Positions 11,185-21,197 of a stretch of 64,000 bases of DNA are shown one piece after another. Source of the stretch: Astrothelium macrocarpum (Eukaryota; Ascomycota; Dothideomycetes; Trypetheliales; Trypetheliaceae); assembly GCA_021030915.1 (NCBI GenBank), contig JAGEMR010000027.1:271007-335006 (forward strand). The letters run 5' to 3'. Under the pieces are notes generated by a model. The model was given only the letters and a program-made list of their open reading frames with translations. It ran no database searches and was not told the origin of the DNA. A program made the translations under genes and the position numbers. How positions within the stretch are numbered: the stretch's first letter is position 1; the number at the start of each line of letters is the position of its first letter.

Positions 11185-12810
11185 ATGAGCCAGGAGCTAG
11201 GTATGACCACTCCATCCCCCACTCTTCTCCTCACATTCCTGACCTCTCCCAGAATCCGCTCCTCAACCGCCCCCATCCCAATCCTCCTCGTACGTCTCTC
11301 CACCTCCCGCACCCCCCTCCTCTCCCCTCCCTCCACTCACCCCTCCCCCCAGCCTCTCCTTCACCCAAGGCTTCGTGCTCGGCCAATTCACCATCTCCCT
11401 CCTCATCTTCATCTTCATCAAATTCTTCATCTTCGGCGAGCCCCCCCCAGCCGACATCCGCGCCTCACATCTGGCCTCCCAACGCCACGCCCGCACCCTC
11501 GCCCACGCGCGTCGCCACCCCTCCTCCTCCTCCACCCCTCCCTCCCTCCTCCGCAAACGCTCCTCCCGCATCCTCCGGCCCTCAACCGCCACCTCGGCGC
11601 CCCTCCCCACGCGCACCATCCTCGCCAAAACCTACTACAACCCGTCCGGGCACCAGCCGGAGTCACTCGACTGGTTCAATGTCCTCGTGGCGCAGACCAT
11701 CGCGCAACTGCGCGCCGATGCCGCCGCCTCGGACCCGTCGCTGCTGCACCAGCTGTCGGCCGTGCTGAACCGGCCCGCGCCGGGGGGTGGGCAGGGGAAG
11801 CCGGAGTGGGTGGGCGAGATCCGCGTGACGGAGTTGGCGTTGGGGGAGGAGTTTCCGATTTTGAGTAATTGTCGGGTGGTGGTGGCTGATGAGGATGGTG
11901 GTGGTGGTGGTGGTGGGGCAGCTGGAGGAGGAGGGGGGGGAGGGAGTGGGGGCAGGTTGCAGGCAAGGTTGGATGTGGATTTGAGCGATGTGATTACGTT
12001 GGGTGTGGAGACGACGCTGGTGTTGAATTATCCGCGGCCGAGGTGTGCCGTGTTGCCGGTGGCGTTGTCGGTGAGCTTGGTGAGGTTCAGTGGGACGGTG
12101 GGTTTTCCCTGTTCTGACTTGCATGCATGGCGTTTTTTTGGGCTCTCAGGATTATTGACTGACTATGTACTCCATAGCTCTCCCTCTCATTTACTCCCGC
12201 TCCTCCCTCCCCAACCACCTCTTCCCATCCCGACTCCACCCCCTCAGCACCCACCGGCCAACTCCTCACCTTTACCTTTCTTGATGACTACCGGCTTGAC
12301 CTCTCTGTGCGGTCTCTCTTGGGCTCCCGCTCTCGCCTGCAGGACGTTCCCAAGATCGCCCAACTCGTGGAGAGCCGGCTGCACGCGTGGTTCGATGAAC
12401 GCTGTGTCGAGCCGCGGTTCCAGCAGATTCAATTGCCAAGTTTGTGGCCGAGGAAGCGGAACACGAGGGGTGGTGAGGAGGAGGAAGAGGAGGGGAGGGA
12501 GGGAGGAAAAGGAGAAGGGCAGGAGGGACGGGGAAAAGAGAGCGCTGGGGAGATGGAGGGGGGAAGAGGCGACGGCGGGCTTCATGACCATGAAACTAAT
12601 GCGCTTGATGAAGCGAGGTTGGCTGCAGAGGGGGAGAAGATCTGGGAGGCGGAGCAGAGGGCTCAAAGGGCAGAAAGGCTAAGAGGGCAAGAGCAAGGAG
12701 GGATGCGGTGGCGTGGGGATAATAGTCGAGATGTGAGCATTGGTCCTGGCAGAAGCGGCGAAGATACTCTACGAATGCCAGGAGGAATGCCTGGGATGGT
12801 GATATCCTAG
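11185..12810 (+). CDS. MMM1: MMM1, ER anchor subunit of the ERMES complex
   Basis: Four exons: 11185-11200 (16 nt), 11253-11289 (37 nt), 11353-12097 and 12178-12810; 476 residues. Joining the two tiny exons yields a short Ser/Pro-rich luminal tail followed by LSFTQGFVLGQ, the single transmembrane helix (LLIFIFIKFFIFGE) and the cytosolic SMP lipid-transfer domain (LAKTYYNP, ESLDWFNVL, LNYPRP, TFTFLDDYRL, VPKIAQLVESRL). The end (MPGGMPGMV) matches fungal Mmm1. Known role: with Mdm10, Mdm12 and Mdm34 it tethers ER to mitochondria and moves phospholipids. Oddities: a polyglycine insert after VVADED inside the SMP domain, a Glu/Gly-rich insert near the C-terminus, and much higher GC than its neighbours. 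A long unspliced frame through 12682 ignores introns and loses the conserved sequence. Confidence 0.93.
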
Positions 12811-13302
12811 ACCACATTGTGTTTACCTTTTGGAAATTGCATAGCTTGGCGAGTGCGCTTCCGCTGCACTTCAATTTTCGTAGCATTGGGAGGCGTCTAT
12901 TAGGCCAAAACTTTATCTTAGAAGATCCGAAAGATAGTTTGTATTGGTCTATAGTTTACGCGACACTTTCTTCGCGAAGAAAAAGCAAGATCAATGATTA
13001 CACATGTCATACCATGCAGAAGCCCACAGGCTAAGTTTAGGCTCATGCACCTCGACTTTACCCTAGCCTCAAACCGTGAAATCCTTACGGCAAGATTCCT
13101 CAAATGCGTTCAGACACGCATCTCATACAAAGAAAAGTGACAGTTAGAGGTCCTTGTAGGTGGTAACTAGCATAGAGACATAGGATGCTTTGACAAGAGG
13201 CCGTCCAGTACATCATTGCTTATGGAAATCAACCGCCGGTGACCTGACGTATCTGACTTATCACACGAGAAATTGAAGAAATAATGAAAATGCCCCACAG
13301 CA
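12811..13302. other. Convergent 3' region
   Basis: 492 bases between the stops of MMM1 (plus) and the RSF1-like gene (minus). Expected to hold both 3' UTRs; no further feature seen. Confidence 0.6.
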
Positions 13303-15546
13303 TTAGGTAGAGGCGCCTGGATACTGCGAAGGTGTCCCTGCAGCAGCAGCGACTTTGGACGCAGAAAACTCCGCTCCGAGTTCCATATGATTTGGAACAG
13401 ATTTTTCAGGCTCTTGTTCAGCGGCTATTGGTCTGACTGGTTGTGCTTGGTTAACGGAATCGACGGATGAGACCTTGGGTAGTGATTTGGATTCCGCAAC
13501 GCTGGAATGATGGGTGGACAGTTGTTGCTTTGCCGAGTCCGAGGCAACTGGGGCAACCGATTGCTGCGAGACTTGAGCACTGGTTTGGGAGATGGGTGTT
13601 GCTGCGAGCATCGTTTCTTGCACTGGCTGGGGTGTAGGAGTTGTTGGTGGCTTCTGTTGAACCACAATGGTGTCGAGATCTTGGTCGCCGTTTAGTCCTG
13701 GATGGTAGCCATTCATAGCAGATGATACCTGTTTACCATTTTGACGAGCTGGTGAGATGGTCTTGTAGCCATTGGCGTGATGGACAGCCTCTCCGGCTGC
13801 TTTCCGGTATCGGAGTGTCACAACCAAACTCTTCGGCTCAAAATCGTCTTCTTCATCAGAACTGATATCCTCGTCTTCATCATTATCGTGAAGACGATCG
13901 TCAACATCGTCGTCGTCGGGGTTATCCCATTCGCCTCCGCTCGACATAGCGTCTTCCTCGTCATCCATCTCGTCCAGTTCGTTATATCCAGCGATATGCT
14001 TTCGTCCTTCATTCCAGCCATTTACTTGATGTGACCCACCCGAGCGTGTAGACCGTCCATGTTGATGAGCTGGAGCATCTGAGCCTTCGGATTCCTCGTA
14101 ATCTCCTGTTGCTGGAGTGTCTTGATTTGTGTTTTGGCCGCTGAGCATACTTTCTCCATAGGCGCCACCCACCCTCGATCGAACTTGACGACCGCTCGCT
14201 GTCACGACAGGCTTAGAAGGATCAGCTGGTGTAGCGACACGTGTCGAACGGCGATTCGAGGTGGCATCTGACGTATCCGCCTCGTCATCAGAGTAGGTAT
14301 ATTTCAATCTCTTCCCACGCGTTCGGCCCTCATACAGCGAGAATCCAGGCTCTGGTCTGAGAAACTGTGCTTTGCGTTGCTGACGGTATTCTCGTCGCTT
14401 TCGTTTCTGTAGGTTGTTAGCCATAGCACAATACTTGAATCTTCCTGTGTTGGTTCCCTTACCTCCTCGCCGGCCTCGAATCGTGGAATGGAGCTCTTGA
14501 ACCTTGCACCAAGTTGACGAGCATATTGAGAGTCTTCAGACCCGAGTTTATCTGCAAGAGATCTAAGTTCGTCCAAGTCGCCAGCAACGCTCCACCATGT
14601 GTTTTTCTTGGAGGATGGATTGCTTTCACGATATACGCGGAAACTCGTGTCTTGTTGTCCTTCAATAAGCCAATACAGTCTCTTTTCTCCATCTCGACCC
14701 CATCGTGGTATGTTGAGAGGGACGGCCGAGTCATCATTATTTCGACGATGTTTGTAAGATTCTTTGATGTGTGCGGAAACGACTTCAGAGGAATTGAGGG
14801 ACCATAGTATCAGCGTCTTCAGCATGTTGAGCTGGAACATGTCAGCCTAATCAATGCTATGTAGAGTCATTCATTCGTACTCGTCGTGACGGGTCCAAGT
14901 CTGCAAAAGTTTTGGAACCAGGAATTGGGTTCATGGCATTCCATGATCGTGGCCATTGCGATTTGTGTGTGAGCAGGGCTTCTTCGAGCGCTCTCCCATG
15001 ATGTCCCCTCCTAAAGTGATTAATAGTTCAGCATAGTCCTCTCATCGATCTTTGTTTGGTATTCGAAGGTTGTACGCACTCTACGTTTTTCTTTCGGTTA
15101 AGGACGAGACTGAGAAGCGCACACAACAAGTCCTCAACTTGCGGGCTTGGCAATGTATCAACTACGCCGCGCTCAATGTCCTGAGGTCCAAAGTCCTGTA
15201 GTTTGCTGGAAAAGCAGCTGCTGAAACGCGCACGAAAAGCTACGATAAACTATTGCTCGACGGCAATGCGGTTGCGTTAGCCATTGTACCACCATCAATA
15301 TGCACGATAAAGGCGAACATGTTTAACATGGACGTGACGATTAGGCCTATAACTTACGGGAATGTCAGGATTGTCAGCTAGAACCTCTTCGTGAGGTGGA
15401 GACACGGGTCGCTTTCGCTTTGGGCTTTTGGGTACGTCGTCGAAAGAGTCAACGCTTGCGCGTTTTTTTCCAGAATCGGCATTCATGACAATTTGGGTTT
15501 CATCGTCGCTAAGAGGAGGAGAAGATAAAGAGGAAGAATCAGACAT
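13303..15546 (-). CDS. RSF1/WHIM-like chromatin remodelling subunit
   Basis: Five exons on the minus strand: 15546-15358, 15249-15080, 15010-14881, 14831-14463 and 14406-13303; 653 residues. Order: Ser/acidic N-terminus with a KRKRP nuclear signal; a helical DDT/WHIM1-like region (LADNPDIP, FIVAFRARF, then LCALLSLVLNRKKNVE); a WHIM2-like segment (KRLYWLIEG, FRVYRESNP, NTWWSVAGDLDELRSLADKL); a basic block (KRKRREYRQQRKAQF, FSLYEGRTRGKR); then a long disordered acidic and Gln-rich tail. The order recalls RSF1/CECR2-type partners of ISWI ATPases. No PHD finger is visible. Likely nuclear. Family call is by motif recall; the exon structure is firmer than the name. Confidence 0.75.
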
Positions 15547-15877
15547 TTTGTGTGTGGAAGTTGGCGGTAGGGAAGGAGCTTGATTGTCAAGGTGGGAGGT
15601 TGCTCCTACCAGAAGCGTGCAGAAAGTTCAAAGCCGGCGACGCCAACACAGATTTGCAGAATCATTGCAGCTTATCGATTAGCGCTGGATAGGCGCAATT
15701 CACGTCCAACCTGACCATTCTTTGCAGCAGATATCTAAGAACAATGCCAACTTCATTTCTAGCTACCTCTTCGCCAACTCCCTCCGAAAGTGTTGTCCCG
15801 ATGGATTTGAATCCATGATGAACGGTGGATCAGCAGGCATTTACCAATGCGTCCCACGACAACACGAAATCACGTCA
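15547..15877. other. Intergenic
   Basis: 331 bases upstream of the RSF1-like gene and downstream of the unidentified minus-strand gene. Nothing recognised. Confidence 0.5.
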
Positions 15878-16279
15878 TTACTCGCATCGAACAGGGTCCT
15901 TAAACAGCCTGGCAGTCGGGATTTGCAATTCTAGCCTTATGTACGCCGCGAATGATAGTTGGTAGGAGACAAGACCTATCATGAGACTCGCATCGCGAAA
16001 CAATGTTGCTGTTTGCAAGGCATCAGTCTGAGCATCCTGTGTACAATCATTAGTGAATGCATTTACATAATAAATGACTTGCAAATTAATCGTGAGAACG
16101 CACCTTTTCTTGAACCTGATGCACAAAATCTACACCTGCGAACTCGAATGTTGTGACCAGTGCAATGAGTTTGTATCCTTCTGATTGGTCCGCTTCTTGC
16201 TCGGGGAAAAAGGGAATGCAAAGTTTCATAAGAAGATCCTCCTCCCAGCCTACATTCTCGTTGAACAATCGGGGAGCAG
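15878..16279 (-). CDS. Unidentified spliced gene, 3' exons only
   Basis: Two exons on the minus strand read as real coding sequence: 16279-16104 and 16036-15878 (TAA). The 66-base intron has GTGCGT, a CACTAATG branch site and ACACAG, joined in phase 0. The upstream border is TTCTCAG. The protein part reads APRLFNENVGWEED, then LVTTFEFAGVDFVHQVQEK, then LQTATLFRDASLMIGLVSYQ, giving about 111 residues. I do not recognise the family. A further exon around 16310-16430 (YRAYLGARLFIFITVQ) and open frames up to about 16770 may be its 5' part, but the joins are uncertain. It runs divergently from RPL2. It could be a small intact gene or the remnant of a larger one. Confidence 0.45.
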
Positions 16280-17011
16280 CTGAGAACAAATCAAAATTGG
16301 CAGAATGAGCAACGTGACATGATCGATGAACATGGAGAATGTAATATATCAACAACTGGGAGATGAAATTTCTGAACTGTGATGAAGATAAAGAGACGGG
16401 CACCCAAATAAGCACGATACTGTAGTACAAAGCACCAGTTTGATGAAGAAGAACATGTACTTTCAAATAGAGGTTCAGCAAATAGCAGTCAGCGCAGATC
16501 TACTTGGAAACGGACTGCTACGGAGCTTTTAAATTATGCGCATCCGCAGATTCATCTTGGTGTGCGGTCGCATCTCAAAATCGTCCTCGATGACTTACCT
16601 TCAACACACGTCGCTATAACGGTCGGAAAACGAAAATACTCTCGGATTTTATCACACGAACTTGCAATTATCAATCTTCCGGACAGAGTAGAGTTTTGGG
16701 ACCATTCGAGCGAAATCAAGAATTCGACCAATATCGAAGCACGCTAATATGAATCATCCGGCATACTCGGATGAGTCTCGCAAACTTCCAAAGAGACCGT
16801 CATATTAGCAGTTGGTGATGCTCGGTGTTGGCGGGGGCATGAAATGAGTTACTCCTAAGAAGGTGGTAGTTGTCCTCTTCCGGGATTATCCCGCGTCAAC
16901 GTTTCTCCGATTGCCGTAACATTACCGCACGAACAATTGCACGCAAAGCCGACGATACATTGAGGGAAAGCCACTCCGTCCTTTTCTTACATTCACGCCG
17001 GCTTTTCCATC
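16280..17011. other. Upstream region of RPL2 and of the unidentified gene
   Basis: Holds the RPL2 promoter on the right. The left part probably contains 5' exons of the unidentified minus-strand gene, with open frames between 16320 and 16740, but I could not build a secure model. Confidence 0.4.
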
Positions 17012-17993
17012 ATGGGAAGAGTCATTCGGAATCAGAGGGCAAGTTGTTGGTGCTGCTATATGTATGTGCCGTATTAACTTGATTGCAGAAAGGTCGCGGA
17101 TCCATATTCAAGGCCCACACTCGACTCAATAAAGCGCCTGCTCTTTTCCGAAGTTATGATTACGCTGAAAGGTAACGAAGCATGACTTTACCAGCAACCA
17201 ATGTCTTACTGAAAATGCCCAGGCACGGTTACATACGAGGTGTGGTAAAGGATATCATCCATGACCCGGGTCGAGGCGCTCCCCTTGCCAAAGTCGCTTT
17301 CCGTGACCCATACCGATACAAGCTTCACACCGAAACATTCATCGCAAATGAAGGAATGTACTCTGGTCAATTCATCTACGCTGGAAAGAACGCAAACCTG
17401 ACAATTGGAAATATCCTCCCACTTGGCTCAGTACCAGAAGGTACCGTAGTCACAAACGTGGAAGAAAAGCCCGGTGATCGTGGTGCTCTTGGTAGAACAT
17501 CAGGCAACTATGTTACTGTTATCGGACACAACCCAGATGAAGGTAAGACAAGGGTGAAACTTCCAAGTGGTGCCAAGAAGGTCGTCAAAAGCTCTGTGAG
17601 AGGCATGGTTGGTATTGTAGCTGGCGGCGGAAGGACAGACAAACCTCTTCTCAGTAAGATCATGCTTGTATAAACAACCCTCCAAACATCGCTCACATTG
17701 GCAAACAGAGGCTTCGAGAGCAAAGCACAAATTCGCTGTCAAGCGCAACTCATGGCCCAAGACTCGTGGTGTTGCTATGAACCCAGTCGACCATGTAAGT
17801 CTTTTCCCTTTGATCCTTGATCTACTCTCCCGATCATCTAGCTAACACATGCTAGCCTCACGGTGGTGGTAACCATCAACATATTGGTAAAGCTTCGACA
17901 ATCTCTCGCTATGCTGCCCAAGGTCAAAAGGCTGGTCTCATTGCTGCTCGGAGGACTGGTCTGCTACGTGGTACTCAGAAGACGAAGGAATGA
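17012..17993 (+). CDS. RPL2: 60S ribosomal protein uL2 (yeast L2, mammalian L8)
   Basis: Five exons: 17012-17038, 17089-17171, 17223-17653, 17709-17794 and 17856-17993; exactly 254 residues, the standard length. The N-terminus MGRVIRNQRKGRGSIF is recovered only if intron 1 uses a GC donor (AGG|GCAAGT, acceptor TTGCAG, 50 bases). The other introns are GT-AG. Conserved features: RDPYRYK, the RNA-binding centre, and the universally conserved VAMNPVDHPHGGGNHQHIG loop next to the peptidyl-transferase centre. The key histidine is present, and the junction HP within the loop is restored by removing intron 4. Role: structural 60S protein needed for subunit joining and peptidyl transfer. No damage seen. 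The GC-AG first intron sits just after codon 9, where many ribosomal-protein genes keep an intron. Confidence 0.97.
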
Positions 17994-18905
17994 AGGGTTT
18001 GCTGGGTAGCTTTTTTACGTGGAATCACGATATTCACATTTGGTGAGGTGCAATACCGGTACTGCACTAGGCGCTCTCGTGCATTGTAGTTTTCTCATGC
18101 TATTATCGGCTATTTGCCAAATTCAAAATTATACTCGTACAATAGGCTGACGTGAGGGACGCGCTGCTGTGTAAACTTGCTTACTTTGTAGCTCTCGTGA
18201 CCCAATCAATAGATAAAAGATCGTCGTTACCAGTCAATGACTTCATAGCCTGCTTGCACCCGTCTATGCCTACCTGAATGTGGCGCGCGGCTAGACCTTG
18301 ACCCTGAGCGTTAGGGGCAAGTTTCTAGTTGACGTCGCAGCCCTCCCGAGGTGTAACACGATAGGTAGATCGGCTTGAGATCGCTCCGAAAAGGTCCTTT
18401 GCTTAGAGCGCTCCTCCCTTTTGATGCAATAAAAGTTTGCTCGGTCGTTCCCTCAATAATGGGTTCGTAGTCTGTTAGCTTGAGTGTCGCTCGAGAAACA
18501 CCTCCATTCGGCAATTCATTACATGCATTCGTTCTTGAAATTTTTTTGAGGGGTGCTTGATCGCCGCCTTGGTTGAATCTTATTGTGCATCAGAAGGATC
18601 CTGGCTACCCTGCATCTGTGCCTCACAGCATTTCATCATCCACCTATCCACATTATCCGCTCGCGTCCGTTAACTCCTCCCTTGACTGGCACGTCTATCG
18701 GATTACCTACATTGGGGCACACAGCTCTTTCAACGACCATCTAGCGATATTGAAAATTCCACTTCTGCCGACCATTGCTTAACAAGACGTATAGTCAAGT
18801 CAGCACGGCTCGAAGGGGACAAGCATCAAGTCTACGTCATTCATTGTCAACAAACCTGTACTGCGACAAACTCCCTGGTCCCAATTTTCTACGAACCAAT
18901 CCAAT
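17994..18905. other. Intergenic
   Basis: About 0.9 kb between RPL2 and the BAR-domain gene, both plus strand. Short frames at 18311-18782 look random. Nothing else seen. Confidence 0.55.
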
Positions 18906-20385
18906 ATGAATAAGAAGTTTGATCGATTCAAGCAATGGGCGGGGGAGAAGGTGGGGGGAGAGAAGAAAACAGATACATCTGAAGAATTCAAAGCTCTTGA
19001 AGCAGAAATGGCATTACGACATGAAGGTAAGCTCTGGGCACAATCAAGCTCTTATAAACAATGTTAAATGGACAAAGGCATGGAAAAGCTTCATAAGTCA
19101 ATGACCGTCTACACCAAATCAATTTCGAAACGGAACGAAGGCGAAGACAAGGAGAAAACCCTTCCGGTTGGTCACCTTGGAACGACCATGATTCACCATG
19201 GAGAGGATTTCGAGCCGGATTCAGAATTTGGCAGCTGTCTGACAAGTATGTATCATCCAAACGTGGTTGTCTAACGAAGCTAATCATGTTGAAGCTTTCG
19301 GTCGGGCTCACGAGAGATTGGGCCGGGTACAGGAGACACTAGTAGCACAAGCAAATACTACATGGATGGAGTCACTCGAACGGTCTCTGACTCAAATGAA
19401 GGAATATCAGGTAACGCTCTTGAGTTGGTAATAGATGGACTGGCACTGACGATTACAAGAACGCGCGCAAGAAACTTGAGCAGCGACGCCTCGCGTACGA
19501 CACTTCACTCACCAAGATGCAAAAGGTCAAGAAGGAAGACTTTAGAGTTGAGGAAGAGCTTCGTTCGCAAAAGGCCAAGTACGAAGAATCGAACGAAGAC
19601 GTTTATCGTAGGATGGAAGACATCAAAGAATCAGAGGTCGAGAGCGTTCAAGATTTGACTTCATTCTTGGAAGCAGAGTTGGCATACTATGACAAATGTC
19701 GAGAGATTTTGCTTCAACTCAAGCGCGACTGGCCCGCAAGGTAAGGCGTGACAGCCTAGAATGGCTATCGAAGGCAAGCTAATTGTGTGATCAAAGTGAC
19801 ACGTCTTTGAACGGTCAACGTGGCGGACGATCACGTTCAGACACAGCACACTCCTATGGGGACCGTTTTAACCCAGTCGAGGAAGAACCACCTTTGCCGG
19901 AGCCCAAGGCTCGTATCGGCGCTATTCGTCAAACGTCAGGTTCGGCCGCTAGCTCACCACGTCGCGAGCTACCCGGCTTTGACTTTTCTGGACGACCTCC
20001 TAACAGTCGTCAATCCACATTCGAGGGACCTCTCCGTGTCCAAAGAGAAGCATCACCACTGGGTGGGTCTCGCCTATCTCGAGTGCCTACTGAGCCGCTT
20101 TCCAATCGGCCTCAACTCCGACCAGTACAGCCACCACCTCCAGTGAGCTCCTTTGTAGACAACGAAGACGATTTCCTGGGCAGCAGCAGCCCAGCCAGAT
20201 CAGCTTCACCAGCAGCGTCTTATACAAGTGTCGGCTCACGAACCGCCAGCTACTCGACCAACGACAATCCTTTATCACGAAAGGCGCCTCCACCTCCACC
20301 TCCACCGTCCAGATCAAAGAAGCCCCCGCCACCTCCGCCGATGAAGCGGAGTACATTGAGCAGCTCTGAGGTACCTTATGCTTAA
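18906..20385 (+). CDS. BAR-domain membrane-curvature protein
   Basis: Five exons: 18906-19026, 19078-19245, 19295-19410, 19460-19740 and 19797-20385; 424 residues. Residues about 1-270 form a helical BAR domain: FDRFKQWAGEKVG at the amphipathic start, RHEGMEKLHKSM, LTTFGRAHERLGRVQE, ARKKLEQRRLAYD, then a charged helix ending LEAELAYYDKCREILLQLK. The C-terminal half is disordered, Ser/Pro-rich, and ends in two polyproline runs (APPPPPPPSRSKKPPPPPP), likely ligands for SH3 domains or profilin. No SH3 domain of its own is encoded. Role by family: dimer that senses or bends membranes in endocytosis or vesicle traffic, comparable to endophilin- and Gvp36-like fungal proteins. Exact orthology was not settled. 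Confidence 0.86.
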
Positions 20386-21197
20386 TGGGAGTTGTTCATT
20401 CTGAAAAGGGAAGCATGAAATGAGGGTAAAATGACGAAATGACCATGTGGAGGCTTGAAGGCTTGGAGGTATGGGATTCAGGGTTTTTGAATTAGCTAGC
20501 TACCTAGATGGGATAGAAGTGGCGGGTGAGGATTTGTACATAAGCGGAGGTGCCTGTATGGTTTTCTACCTGTTTGGATCGCGGGACGGTCCAGATGCAA
20601 AACACATTCACCGTTGGGTGCATTGCTGACTGTCGAGTGATGAGTGAGTGAGGGCGGGGTGTCTGGTTTGGGCTAGCGTGGTAGTAAGAGAGTCGGAAAA
20701 TTCCGGGGCCCGAGCGGTGCCTTGCAACTCCTTCTCACGCAACACGCCATTCACCAGTACTGTAGCCATCGCCCACAAGACCCAGACTACCCCCGCCGTC
20801 GAGAAACACGTCCATCCTACCCCTCGACCCCTCGACACGCGTACTCGCGGCCATTTTGCTTCCCAATACTGCGCGCCAGACCCACCCAAGTGGTCACCCT
20901 CCTCGCTACGCCACTCAGCCCTGACCGCGATCTGACTGCCTTACCTGCCTCCGCGGCATCAGCTTGAGCGCTTGCGGCAGTATCTTTCAACCTCGCGATC
21001 CATTCACCGCCCCACCAAATCATCCATATCGCCATCCTCAACCATAGTCGACCGCTTGCGCAACCGCTCTGCGCCCTACGCCCGATTAGGCAACAACCTA
21101 CTTGTCCGCAACCGCATCAAGCCTGCTGTGAACGCGCGTGGGGTTGCCTCGAGTCACAACACATGTAAACATAAGTAAACGTCCTTTTTCAGAAGGC
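20386..21197. other. Intergenic and 5' leader of the Snf2-type gene
   Basis: Pyrimidine-rich around 20730-21100, as in many fungal 5' leaders. A GTAAAC..TTTTTCAG pair just before the start (about 21166-21192) may be a 5' UTR intron. No coding gene seen. Confidence 0.45.

Noticed and set aside
11375..12682. Long plus-strand frame reading through MMM1 introns
   Set aside because: It starts at a GTG, lacks the conserved N-terminus and turns into Ser/Pro-rich and Arg-rich sequence after 12097. Splicing restores the SMP domain.
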